From positions 62,001-126,000 of the forward strand of contig VCJN01002444.1 of the NCBI GenBank assembly GCA_006384855.1: 64,000 nt of DNA. Direction: 5' to 3'. Source of the DNA: Tetraselmis striata. Taxonomy: Eukaryota; Chlorophyta; Chlorodendrophyceae; Chlorodendrales; Chlorodendraceae. Positions 10,441 to 22,322 of the stretch are shown piece by piece; position 1 is the stretch's first letter; each line of letters opens with the position of its first letter. The translations under genes were made by a program, and so were the position numbers. The notes below the pieces were generated by a model, which did not search any database, was not told the origin of the DNA, and worked only from the letters and a program-made list of their open reading frames with translations.

Positions 10441-12039
10441 CTCACCCTGTTAATGAACAGCGGCCGCGCTGTTCGCCAGTACGTTCAGCAGAACTCGGTC
10501 GTCGTTGTACAGTCGCGCAGCCATAATCTGTACAGATATGTACAGGTGGAGACACTCGTCGTAGTGGCAGTCCCATCCGGAAAAAAAAATCCTCATAGTC
10601 GAGCATCATCTTGTGGTGCAGCAAGTTGCAGCAAATCGCCACCAATGGGACCGATAGGTGTCGTTCGGTGGGTAGCCACAGAAATGCACCATTCTTCGAG
10701 CTCAGCCTCGTCGTGTCGTACTGTCGCAAGTCCCTTTTGACTCGTCCGTGTGCGCCATCGCCCCCATGTTGCCATCGGAACGCACACTCGCGTAGTCGTG
10801 GTCAAAGATCTCATACCAAAGGCTCTTGCGTCGCAGTTCGCCGAGTTAGCAGGCTCGCATCTTGGCAATCTCAGCGGTGTCGACAATGGCACGCAGCGCG
10901 TCGGTATATTTGTCGCAAAGCAGAAAGTCGATGGTGTGTCATCGATGCTCGCGATACCGTAGGTGGGACACTTGTCGCTACATGTAGCAGCTCTCGTGCT
11001 CGCAGTCGCTCATCGCTGAACCGTAGTCTCATGTAGTCCACGGATTTCTCTTCTCTCGATTTCGGTCAGCTGTTTTGTACTCGCGTACGAAATTAATTGT
11101 ACCAGCACCTCATGGTTGTACCGGTAACCACAGCTGTTCTGTCTTCTTCTTCTTCTGAGTTCGATTTTCGTGTGGCAGGTTCATTCTTCATCGCAGAAAA
11201 AAAAGCTGCGGTTCTTCTCGTTCGCTATACCAGCTCGTTACCAGTAGTCGCTACTGTTCCGATAACGGCTGATACATTTCGGTTATGGTTGATGTCGCGC
11301 CATCGCCAACTCGCGTCGTCGGAACTGTAGCTCGGGTCGCGAGTCGCACGTTGCTCCGCCTTCATGGCTTCGCAGCTTGCAGCGTCATCGTTACACATCT
11401 CAGATCGAACGTTCGGCCGCTCCTTGGTACTCGCGATCTTATCTTCGTCCCTTCGCTAGTTCATAATTTCGCTCGCTCGTTGTCGCATCCTCCTCATCGT
11501 CGCTACATCGTTCTCGCCACGTCGAACTTGACTCCATCTGTCAAAGCCGGTGCGCATCCTTGGTGGGCGTCCCCGCCATAGGAACCTTGACATCTGAAGT
11601 CTTCTTATGTCCCTACCTCGCCTCTCGCTCTCGTCGCTATGCCGCTTTTCTTGTGGAATCCGGAACCATGTGCTCCGGTCACCGCTCCGAAACCAAGTGT
11701 CACAGCCCCCTTAGGACTTAGGCCGAATAGTCGTCTAGCCATAGATAGTCCTAAAGCAGGAGCTGAGTTGAGGGCCCATTGGATCGTTATTCCACACGGC
11801 CAGGAATAATGAGCGGAGATTTGGAAAAAGGGATTCTTACAGTACCGGAAGCCAGCAACCTGGGTGACTGGCCCGGCGGTGGTTTTGCCGGCCTATTTAT
11901 AGTCGCTGGTTTCCGGCATTCAGTGCGTTGTGTACCGATCCAATTTCCGCCACCTGTGCTGCGTGTAACTACTAGACTCATACTAAAATCGACGTGTGCG
12001 GTCCCAACCCGCGGCCCGTCGCTATTTTAGTCTCACACT
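10441..12039. other. Unassigned stretch between flank duplication and inverted element
   Basis: The sequence is rich in TCG and CTCGT steps, with many short frames on both strands, none of which looks like a protein family. No splice-consistent gene, RNA or terminal repeat could be supported. It ends at the 18-bp inverted repeat that bounds the inverted retrotransposon fragment. Confidence 0.5.
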
Positions 12040-13534
12040 ACGATTCCTGGGACGATTCTGTGTTATTGTAATTGAACTCAGCAAGGGATAGGTAGTTCAC
12101 CCATTCCTGCTGGTTATTGTAGCAGAATGCGCGGAGCAACTGCTCAATTATCTTATTCAATATTTCAGTCTGACCATCAGTCTGCGGATGGTGAGCAGTA
12201 CTGAGGTTTAAGGTTGTGCCAAGCTGTTTGAACAGTTCTTGGAAATATGATGATGTATACTTGACATCTCTGTCTCCTATCATACAGGTACTGAGACCAT
12301 TGAGTTTGTATATATTTTTGATGTACAGTTGTGCCAGTTCTGGAGCCGAGATGGCTTTTTGGCATGGTACAAAGTGTGCCTGCTTTGTGAACAAATCCAC
12401 AAAGTGGCAATACAGTCATAACCATCCACTGATGGTAAGTTTGTGATAAAGTCAAGACTGAAATATTCCCATGGTACAGTTGGTGTTGGCAGTGGCTGCA
12501 AAGCCGCTGCTGGGGCATGCGTATGTTGTTTCGTCAGCTTGCAGACTTTACAGTTTCGAATATATGATTTTATGTTTTGGTGCATGTGCGGCCAGCAAAA
12601 ATTTCTTTTGATCAGGTTCTCTGTCCTGAGTATACCGCTATGGCCAGCCGTCTTAATATCGTGATGTTCTCTGATGATGCTCTTTTTGAGTTCATCATCA
12701 TCATCATGGCTCAGATCAGTATGGTAATTATGGTGTTCTTTGATGATATGGTTCAGATCAGTATGGTAATCATATCGTACTCCAGGAGATAGTTTCGCCT
12801 TGTTCAGTTTTGGATCCTGCATATATTTTAGTTTGATATGGTTGAGGAATTGTTTGTCCAACTGCACTGAGACAGTAGTAAGATTGAGCCATTCAGTGAT
12901 GTGCTCCAGATCCTTCTGAAAGGTCTGCATATAGTATGCATCTAACGATACCTTCAGATCTGTTAGATCTGGTAATATGCTGAGTGCATCTGCCATATTT
13001 TGAGATCCCTTTTTATGTACAATATTAATATTGTTCATATATGGTGATATAATTTGGGACCAGCCAGCATGTTCTTTGCTGAGCTTTTCCTGGGTTGGCA
13101 GATGTCGGAGGGTTGTATGGTCAGTGACTACGGTAAAATGTTTGCATCCCTCCAGGTAATGTCGCCAATGTTGTAAGGCAATCACTACACCCAGAAATTC
13201 AGTATCGTAAGTGGAGTAGCGCAGTTGCGCCCCCCTCAGGACCTTTGCCGGGTAAGCGACATGACGCAGCTGTCCGGCATTAGGGTTTATGCATAATCAC
13301 TGTTCAATATGGTCAATATGGTTCAGGTACAAATGATAATATGTTTGCGAAGTCTCGCAAGTACCTGTTCAATATGGTTAATATGTTGCTTCAATATGGT
13401 TCAATACGATTAATATGGTTCAATATGGTTCAACATAATTCAATATGATTCAATATGGTTCAATATGATTCAATATGGTTCAATATGATTCAATATGATT
13501 CAATATGGCTTATGGTAATCGTCCCAGGAATCGT
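12040..13534 (-). mobile_element. Inverted partial copy of the Ty3/gypsy element (RNase H to mid-integrase)
   Basis: On the minus strand this stretch repeats the left element from its minisatellite (about 7670) to the middle of the integrase core (about 9140), with very few differences. It includes the same loss of RT, the same minisatellite and the same frameshift near the first integrase Asp. It has no LTR. It is bracketed by a perfect 18-bp inverted repeat, ACGATTCCTGGGACGATT at 12040-12057 and its complement at 13517-13534. Part of that 18-mer (AATCGTCC) is native integrase sequence; the rest is not in the parent copy. Sharing the RT loss means it derives from the defective copy or from a common defective parent. 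Confidence 0.9.
13310..13512 (-). repeat. Inverted copy of the decamer minisatellite
   Basis: Tandem CAATATGATT / CAATATGGTT decamers on the plus strand are the reverse complement of the array at 7661-7900. Spacing and variants are very similar, including the same spaced copies near the RNase H side. Confidence 0.88.
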
Positions 13535-13540
13535 CACACA

Positions 13541-13810
13541 ACAATCGCGCTCCTGCTGGTACGCAGGCGTAAGTACAGGTTACTCGCACCCCATGTGGGT
13601 ACTCGAATACTGTCCTGCACCACTAGTCGCCTTGTAGTCGCTCGTACTGACGCCTCGTCGTCCTCGTACCAGTACTTCGCCTTCACTTGTACTCGCACTT
13701 GCAATGCTCATACTCGTACTTCGCTTGGCTCATACTCGTTCTAAGTCGCCAGTTCTTCGCTCCTTCGTCGGCTCCCGCAGTACAAAGTACAGCAGTGTAG
13801 AGTACATGAC
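13541..13810 (+). repeat. Flank duplication, copy 2
   Basis: This stretch matches 10131-10440 in direct orientation, beginning ACAATCGCGCTCCTGCTGG and ending at GTGTAGAGTACATGACACT. It is somewhat shorter owing to small deletions. The higher-order tandem repeat begins right after it. Confidence 0.85.
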
Positions 13811-13820
13811 ACTAGCCCTC

Positions 13821-16800
13821 ATTATTGGTATGGCCGATGTACGGCTCACGGCACGGCGCCGTGAAACCGTGCCGCTGCGAGTGCTCATCCGGACGAGGTG
13901 CGGCATGTTGCCGCGTGGGTGGCTCGACCGACAGATGCTACCCGATACGCGCTTCCAGCGCAGCGCATTGGAACGGCTCCGGCGCCGTGCTTTCGGCACA
14001 TATGCATGAGTTATGCGTCGCGTCACGGTTTGTTGTTCTACACCGCGCCACGGCACCCGGCAGTCACCATGAATAGCCGCGGCGTGTTGCGTCGCGTTTG
14101 TCTCGTCCAACACGTGCTTTCCCAAACGCGCGTCTCCTCGGCGCGCAATTTGATACGATGCGGTGTAGCCCATGCCGTGCACAATGGCGGGCACATATCG
14201 GCACGGGCGCAATACGGTTTATTGGCCACCCCGCGGAACGGCTCCAAGCGGTCCTTCGGAGTGCGGCGGCGTGATGCAACGTGTTTGCCTCGCCCGGCAT
14301 ATGCTAGCCCCCATGTGCGCCCCCATTGCGCGCTGTGTGAGGCCTACGGTAATCCGCGTGCCGCGGTCTGTCAGACTTGCCATTTGCAGAATGGCCCTAG
14401 TGCGCCGCCCCGCGGAACGCGTACAAGCACTCATCCGGACGAGGTGCGGCATGTTGCAGCGTGGTTGGCTCGTCCGAAAGATGCTACCCGATATGCGCCC
14501 CTCAGCGGCGCGCATTGGAACGGCTCCGGCACCGCGCGCGCGCCGTGCTTGGGGCACATATACATCCGTTATGCGGCGCGTTACGGTTCACACACCCTCA
14601 CCGCGCAACGGCCGCATGCGGTCATCAAGAATAGCCGCGGCATGTCGCTTCACGTTTCTCTCGTCCGACACATGCTTGCCTATGCCCGCGTCTCTTGGAC
14701 GCGCGATATGAACGCTCCGGTGTAGCGCGGGCCGTACTGCGTGGGCCAGCCCACATTATTGGTGTGGCCGATGTACGGCTCACGGCACGGCGCCGTGAAA
14801 CCGTGCCGCTGCGAGTGCTCATCCGGACGAGGTGCGGCATGTTGCCGCGTGGTTGGCTCGACCGACAGATGCTACCCGATACGCGCTTCCAGCGCCGCGC
14901 ATTGGAACGGCTCCGGCGTCGCGCGCGCCGTGCTCGCGGCACATATACATGAGTAATGCGTCGCGTCACGGTTTGTTGTTCTACACCGCGCCACGGCACC
15001 CGGCAGTCACCATGAATAGCCGCGGCGTGTTGCGTCGCGTTTGTCTCGTCCAACACGTGCTTTCCCAAACGCGCGTCTCCTCGGGGCGCATTTCGTACGA
15101 TGCGGTGTAGCCCATGCCGTGCACAATGGCGGGCACATATCGGCACGGGCGCAATACGGTTTATTGGCCACCCCGCGGAACGGCTCCAAGCGGTCCTTCG
15201 GAGTGCGGCGGCGTGATGCAACGTGTTTGCCTCGCCCGGCATATGCTAGCCCCCATGTGCGCCCCCATTGCGCGCTGTGTGAGGCCTACGGTAATCCGCG
15301 TGCCGCGGTCTGTCAGACTTGCCATTTGCAGAATGGCCCTAGTGCGCCGCCCCGCGGAACGCGTACAAGCACTCATCCGGACGAGGTGCGGCATGTTGCA
15401 GCGTGGTTGGCTCGTCCGAAAGATGCTACCCGATATGCGCCCCTCAGCGGCGCGCATTGGAACGGCTCCGGCACCGCGCGCGCGCCGTGCTTGGGGCACA
15501 TATACATCCGTTATGCGGCGCGTTACGGTTCACACACCCTCACCGCGCAACGGCCGCATGCGGTCATCAAGAATAGCCGCGGCATGTCGCTTCACGTTTC
15601 TCTCGTCCGACACATGCTTGCCTATGCCCGCGTCTCTTGGACGCGCGATATGAACGCTCCGGTGTAGCGCGGGCCGTACTGCGTGGGCCAGCCCACATTG
15701 GTATGGCCGATGTACGGCTCACGGCACGGCGCCGTGAAACCGTGCCGCTGCGAGTGCTCATCCGGACGAGGTGCGGCATGTTGCCGCGTGGTTGGCTCGA
15801 CCGACAGATGCTACCCGATACGCGCTTCCAGCGCCGCGCATTGGAACGGCTCCGGCGTCGCGCGCGCCGTGCTCGCGGCACATATACATGAGTTATGCGG
15901 CGCGTCACGGTTTGCTGTTCTACACCGCGCCACGGCACCCGGCAGTCACCATGAATAGCCGCGGCGTGTTGCGTCGCGTTTGTCTCGTCCAACACGTGCT
16001 TTCCCAAACGCGCGTCTCCTCGGGGCGCATTTCGTACGATGCGGTGTAGCCCATGCCGTGCACAATGGCGGGCACATATCGGCACGGGCGCAATACGGTT
16101 TATTGGCCACCCCGCGGAACGGCTCCAAGCGGTCCTTCGGAGTGCGGCGGCGTGATGCAACGTGTTTGCCTCGCCCGGCATATGCTAGCCCCCATGTGCG
16201 CCCCCATTGCGCGCTGTGTGAGGCCTACGGTAATCCGCGTGCCGCGGTCTGTCAGACTTGCCATTTGCAGAATGGCCCTAGTGCGCCGCCCCGCGGAACG
16301 CGTACAAGCACTCATCCGGACGAGGTGCGGCATGTTGCAGCGTGGTTGGCTCGTCCGAAAGATGCTACCCGATATGCGCCCCTCAGCGGCGCGCATTGGA
16401 ACGGCTCCGGCACCGCGCGCGCGCCGTGCTTGGGGCACATATACATCCGTTATGCGGCGCGTTACGGTTCACACACCCTCACCGCGCAACGGCCGCATGC
16501 GGTCATCAAGAATAGCCGCGGCATGTCGCTTCACGTTTCTCTCGTCCGACACATGCTTGCCTATGCCCGCGTCTCTTGGACGCGCGATATGAACGCTCCG
16601 GTGTAGCGCGGGCCGTACTGCGTGGGCCAGCCCACATTGGTATGGCCGATGTACGGCTCACGGCACGGCGCCGTGAAACCGTGCCGCTGCGAGTGCTCAT
16701 CCGGACGAGGTGCGGCATGTTGCCGCGTGGTTGGCTCGACCGACAGATGCTACCCGATACGCGCTTCCAGCGCCGCGCATTGGAACGGCTCCGGCGTCGC

Positions 16801-17199
16801 GCGCGCCGTGCTCGCGGCACATATACATGAGTTATGCGTCGCGTCACGGTTTGTTGTTCTACACCGCGCCACGGCACCCGGCAGTCACCATGAATAGCCG
16901 CGGCGTGTTGCGTCGCGTTTGTCTCGTCCAACACGTGCTTTCCCAAACGCGCGTCTCCTCGGGGCGCATTTCGTACGATGCGGTGTAGCCAATGCGGTGC
17001 ACAATGGCGGGCACATCTCGGCACGGGCGCAATACGGTTTATTGGCCACCCCGCGGAACGGCTCCAATCTGTGCCAGCAGCCGCGGTAATACAGATGGGG
17101 CGAGTGTTATTCGGAATGAGCGGTCTTTCGGAGTGCGGCGGCGTGATGCAACGTGTTTGCCTCGCCCGGCATATGCTAGTCCCCATGTGCGCCCCCGAA
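13821..17199 (+). repeat. Higher-order tandem repeat, about 940-bp unit, about 3.6 copies
   Basis: Units begin with ATTGGT(A/G)TGGCCGATG at about 13824, 14758, 15697 and 16636, giving periods of 934-939 bp, and the copies are nearly identical. Inside each unit three diverged subunits can be seen. Each has a GTGCGGC(A/G)...TGTTGC or CGTGATGCAAC phrase, a GGTTGGCTCG / GTTTGCCTCG step, a GATGCTACCCGAT / ATATGCTAGCCCCC step, and a CGCGGAACGG or GAATAGCCGCGGC phrase. The apparent long frames on both strands overlap each other and repeat with the unit, so I treat the array as noncoding satellite-like DNA. The last unit is interrupted at 17068-17119. Confidence 0.9.
17068..17119 (+). other. 52-bp fragment of organelle/bacterial-type SSU rRNA inside the satellite
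   Basis: The insert contains GTGCCAGCAGCCGCGGTAAT followed by ACAGATGGGGCGAG and TGTTATTCGGAATGA. This is the universal 530-loop of 16S-type small-subunit rRNA. The bordering satellite sequence is continuous once the insert is removed: GGCTCCAA joins GCGGTC as in the other units. The base pattern after GGTAATAC is of bacterial/organelle type, not eukaryotic 18S. It is far too short to be a gene; most likely it is a chip of mitochondrial or plastid DNA captured at a repaired break. Confidence 0.85.
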
Positions 17200-20100
17200 G
17201 ACGCTTGAGGTTGGCGCAAGTCTCGTCAATCTCGTCCTTCAAAGTAGGCGCCTCATCAATATGCCGCACATAGGGTGAACATACAGCGTGAAAAGGACAG
17301 TCGGTAAGGCATGTGAGATTGCTTTCTCAGGAAGGCGCTAAACATGCTAGCGGGGTGTTGACACAAGTGCGACGACCGCGAAATGTTCGGGAGAAGAGGC
17401 CCCAAGAGAAGCACCAAGGGGGGGATTGGCCACAATCATGGCCTTCGGATATGCAAAACTAGTCTCGCCTTGGCACACATGGAATCTTGTCAATCTGGCT
17501 CTTAATTTCCTTCCAGGCGGAACTATAGCAGACGCAAAACGCAAGAGGTTCCTAATCTAGGCACGCGGGTAGGTTGACCCAGATGCGAGGTCGGTTACTA
17601 AAACCGGCTCTGCGGCGAGCGGAGGCTTAAATGCCGTCTGCGCATTATTGCGATAAGGAGCATGGGCGCGGGCAACAACTAGTTGTATTTGAAGTAACAA
17701 AGATAATAACTCGTGGGCACGGTGAATTGGTGCAGGCAAAAGGCATGTCTCACCGGCTGCCGGGAGAGCACGGCGGCAGGCGGAGCGGATGTCGGGTCCG
17801 CGGATTGTGGATTGGGTGCCGTGGGGTGGGGAGGGGAGGGTGGCAAATTAACCGCAATCTTGACACTCGGGACTTCGTGGATGGAACCCGCCGCCTCCGC
17901 TGACCCCTCGGATGCTAGAGCGGCGCTAGGATGGGCTTTCATCAGTTCGGCGTGGCGAAGGGCACTGTCACGGGGATGCAAGTCCGCGACGCGGTGAGTG
18001 GCCCCCGACGCAGTGCGCGGCATTACAAAAATCCGGTCAACCCATCACCCTGCTTGAATTTCCCACCCCTGCCCTCGAGTAATCGAGTTCACCACATCAT
18101 ATGAGTGGGTATATTCCTCTGAAATGCCCAAGAAAATACTTCAACTTTAGCTATTAACCTCCCGGATTGGACCATATATGGCCAATATGGGGGCAGAAAG
18201 CTACTCAAGTGTACCAAAAAATGGTGTACCAAAACTACCCCCATATGGAGATGATACTAGTACTACCTGCAAAAGAGGTACAATATAGTACGGGCAGTTA
18301 AGTCATACGATTGGGCAATCTTGAATAGGATGTCATACAAAAGCATGAGAAAGCATGCTAATAGTACATTGTGCTAGCATGGGATGACAGCTAAGCGCAT
18401 GCTTGGACAACATGTATGCATAATTGGGGTCCGTGAATGGGGATTAGGATTAGGGCGCTTGCGTCGCTGGACCTGTTCATGTTTAGAGGAACTGTTATGT
18501 ACTCTACACTGCTGTACTTTGTACATAACAGGAACGCTTTAGCAGCTCACGGCCTCATAAATGGACAAATTAAATCGCCTGCGCGTTCTAATACCTCATC
18601 AGTGCTTTTAGATTCGCGCGCAGTGGCGTTTTAACCGGGCTTTGCGTAAATTTCATGTAGTCCCATCTTTGTGACGAGTAGTCTTTTTGCTTGCAGCGGG
18701 ACTGCGTGCTGCTTGCTTGGGGCCAACATGTATTCATCCCCAAACTTATCCACCATGGCCGTTGATCATGGCCATACCCCCTAATCGCTTGTCATGGCTT
18801 GCAGATCTAATGCGCATTGGTTTTGATGCCTCACATGGATACCTTGCTTGTACTGCGGTATCTAATAATATAGTCAGCCGCATGGCTCCATCATTGATAT
18901 AATAATTCCAATGATATAACCATGCCTTTTTGGTGCTCTGGCGGCCCTATCGACTACTGTCTATCATTGGTGGGCTATGCATTCCTGATTTTCACCCGGA
19001 TCTGTCTGTCCAAGCTAAACAGCTTGCGTATATGTATGTCACGCGCGCTCTATCACGTCGCGCTATGCACTCACATGATGCCGATTAGCAGCGTAGCCTC
19101 CACCGTGAGTGGGACACGGGGCCAGACTGGCCTTGGAAGACAGGACATTGAAGCTGTGACGGCTGAGGTGTCGCTGCATCGTGCCAGCACTATAACATTA
19201 TTAAGATGCATCAGCAACTGATTCTTTTAGTACATGGACCCTATTTTGGACAATTGATCACCATCTCTTGGGAGTGTATCCTTCCGCGTGAGCCGCGAAT
19301 TGGGTGGAATAGTTCGCCTTTGGCTTAGCTCTCCCGCCAAACAACTGATGTCCCCAATGATCACGAATAATAATCCAAGCCGATTTGCAATTACGATTGC
19401 TGCCTAGTGGGGGACATCCCGTGGGAGCACTGCCAACAGTGAAATAACATGATAGTTCAGCGCGGCACATTCAGAAATCGCGATGATGCATCCACTACGG
19501 AATCGTGACTCCCATGTTCGGTAATTGTGCTGCTGTGTAGCACGTAGGTACATCAAAGCACGGCAGTTTCCGCTTTCCTCCCGGGCAAGGGGCCGCACAA
19601 CTTCTAGTCGTCGAGGTAGATGGTTGCGCAATTTTCTCTTTCGGATGTTTATCAGCATGTGGCACTACCGTGGTTCCAGTAAAAATGATCATATCATACG
19701 ACAGCATGGGCATGGCTTAATTAAACTGGGATCACGTCAATGGGCTCACCCTGATGCATTGGAGAAACGAGGGGCAGCAGGTTCAACCATGAGGGAAGCA
19801 GCCTCATGTCCGCCACCCATTTGGAGGCATGACACTCACGCGGCTGGTAGGCCCCCACAGCCCAAGGGCATTTCCTGGGTGCATTCCACACGTCTTCCCG
19901 AAGCCACCCATCCATTGCCATTGCCGACACTTCGCTCCCCCTCGGCCCTCTTACACCAGCGGCACTGCAGCCTCAGCATTAACGGTTTAGGCAATCCTGT
20001 CACTTGCCACCCGACTGTAGAGGGGGTCTCAGCGGCGAAACCGAGAATAACACTCAATAATCACGCTCACTCAGATGTATAGACATCACCAGCGGTGGGA

Positions 20101-22322
20101 GCAGCACGCCTGGCAGCGCCCCCATTAGCCAGCCAAGCTGATTGACTGGCTCTGCATTCGCCATCAACATGACCTATCACACTCAAAGAAAAGTAATTAT
20201 TCTTATTCTTATTATTGATTTGTCGCGCAATTATTCTCATGTAGGTGTTCTGGCCCTATGCGTGCCGATGCCGGCACGCCGGTCAGCGTGGTGATGTATT
20301 GCCACTAGCTAGTTCGCATGCATGCGAAAGAGTGTAAGTGGCTTGACTTGCATGCGGCGCATGTTGTCGTATTCGCATATTTGCAACATGCCAGTCTTGA
20401 TGTAGCCGCTGGGAATCAGCGCTAGCCGTGCGGGCCGCCCCACAATGCGCCCTTACGAGCTTCGTCTACACCGCCCAGCAGGCGATTAGAGCCATGTGCA
20501 AGGCATTACGCCCCCATGGCGGACCCAATAGTGGCCATTGCCGGGCCTTGATGCCGGTGCCTCTTTCGGTCGAACATCGTTGGCACTGGCTTCACTATAG
20601 TATCCGTGCATCCGCAGCGGCCATCGCGATCCGGCGCTGTCAGATGGCCGTTGACCGGTGCCACCTTCACCTCGCGCTCATTCTTGCCCGATAGAGCTAC
20701 AACAGGCAGCGGTGCTTCAACGTGTTGCTAGAGCATTGCTGCCATGCAGGGCATCGTACATACTACTCATTGTGCACCAGCGCTAGCACGGCCTGTTGAT
20801 ACGCAACCCGCGCTTGCAGTCTGTACACATGCGTTGCACGTCTTCTTCTGGGCACATGGCCGTCACGTCACGGGTGATGGGGAAGGCAGGCACCCACACC
20901 TTGTGCGATGGGTTGCTCGTCCTGCAGGCGGTCATCGTGCCGCGCGGAAGTGTTTGGCTGCACACTGTGTTGGCGGGGTACGGCTCATCGAAACGCTAAC
21001 GGTGCCCATGCATGCATGTTCGCATAAGGCGTATGCACTCGACAGCTCACGAAGAAGGCACGGCCGCCCAATGTAATGCGACGAAGATGCTCCACCTCTA
21101 CATACTCGGCGGTGGCCGATTCCCACATCTGTTGTTGTGCTCCGCTCGGCGGCTAGCGGGGCTGAATTCATGATCGAGGGTAGCAGCTCGGGAGCCCATC
21201 GGGCGCTCATCCATGCCGTCCGTCATCATGATGCTTCACCCCGTCACACTTGGCGGTGGTAGACAGCATACTCTGTCCTAGGCAGTGCTCCGCTCGGCGG
21301 CCGGAGTTGCCTAGTGAACATGCAATAGCGTCGTACTGCGATATCCGTTCGGACCCTGAACCGCTGCCTCATGCTTGTGCCCTCTGAGTGTGTTCTAAGC
21401 TGCAGCATCACATACCTAACACTGACAGTCGTGACTAGTGACGGCTCTCTACAAAGCACATATGGTCCCAAGGTTTGTTCAGCATGCTGATCAAGACTAC
21501 TCTGGGCGAGCGAGACAGGTTGCCAGTTAGGCCATAATCAACTAGTAATCCTTATAGAGTTTGAGACTACTTTGAGTACGGCTGTACGGGGCGCGCACGC
21601 ATGGTTGCGCGAAACCGCGTGCACAATATGCCACTTGGTTCCCCCTGAGGCGGTCCCGAGTTGAGTACCCATCATGTAGCACGCCAGTTCTAGCGGTAGG
21701 GGACCTCCCGAAAATGGCCTGAACTACTCATTGAGTTCATCTGGGCATATTTCACTAATAGGCCTTGGTTCGTTCGCCGGAGTCAGCTGCTTGGATTTGA
21801 TGAACGGACTTATCATTGTTTGCACAAGTGTGATATGCGGCGGAGGAGCTCGTCCAGTCAGATCACAGACTTCTCGCGGAGTTCAAGACGAGTACCTGAA
21901 TACTGGCCCTCTACGTACTTTTCACTGCTGAATTCGAACACCACATTCGCCTGAACTTCACACCTCCCAGGCGCACTGCCGCGGGTCAACAACCAGGACC
22001 GGCTACGAGTGCCGGCGCACTTATAAGAAAGCACTGTTCAGAGAATTATCGGGGTTGCCTGGCGGCCCTTCCGTGATTTCACAATATGTTAGTGATGTAT
22101 TATTGTATACTTTTGGGTGGAAAAAGGCAAGGCACTTCCTTTACATAGCAAGTGCGTCAGCACCGGTATTTGATAGCAGCGCTCGGTAGTCGTGGCAGTG
22201 TCGGAGCAAATACCAATTTACATTTTGTCCCCGAGAGGGAGAGGCGGGGACAGTTGCAGGACGGAAAACGGCAGCAGTGCTCTAGGGGGCAGCGCGCCAA
22301 ATGGGGGCGGACAGCTCCCTCC
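17200..22322. other. 5.1-kb stretch with no recognised gene
   Basis: I found no protein family, splice-consistent exon chain, rRNA, tRNA or terminal repeat here. A short inverted match to the flank duplication (ACTCTACACTGCTGTACTTTG region, about 18495-18530) is present. The region at 20.3-21.5 kb has the same GC-rich, CpG-rich texture as the satellite, but no alignable unit could be traced by eye. Confidence 0.5.

Noticed and set aside
13898-16606. Long open frames of 180-275 codons on both strands in the 940-bp repeat
   Set aside because: They repeat with the unit, overlap each other on both strands and in several frames, and are Arg/Ala/Pro/His-rich with no domain. GC-rich DNA with few stops explains them.
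17068-17119. A small-subunit rRNA gene
   Set aside because: Only the 530-loop (52 bp) is present, inside a satellite unit. There is no upstream or downstream rRNA sequence.
20400-21500. A diverged copy of the 940-bp satellite
   Set aside because: The texture is similar (GC-rich with short shared words), but I could not align a unit by eye. A dot-plot is needed.
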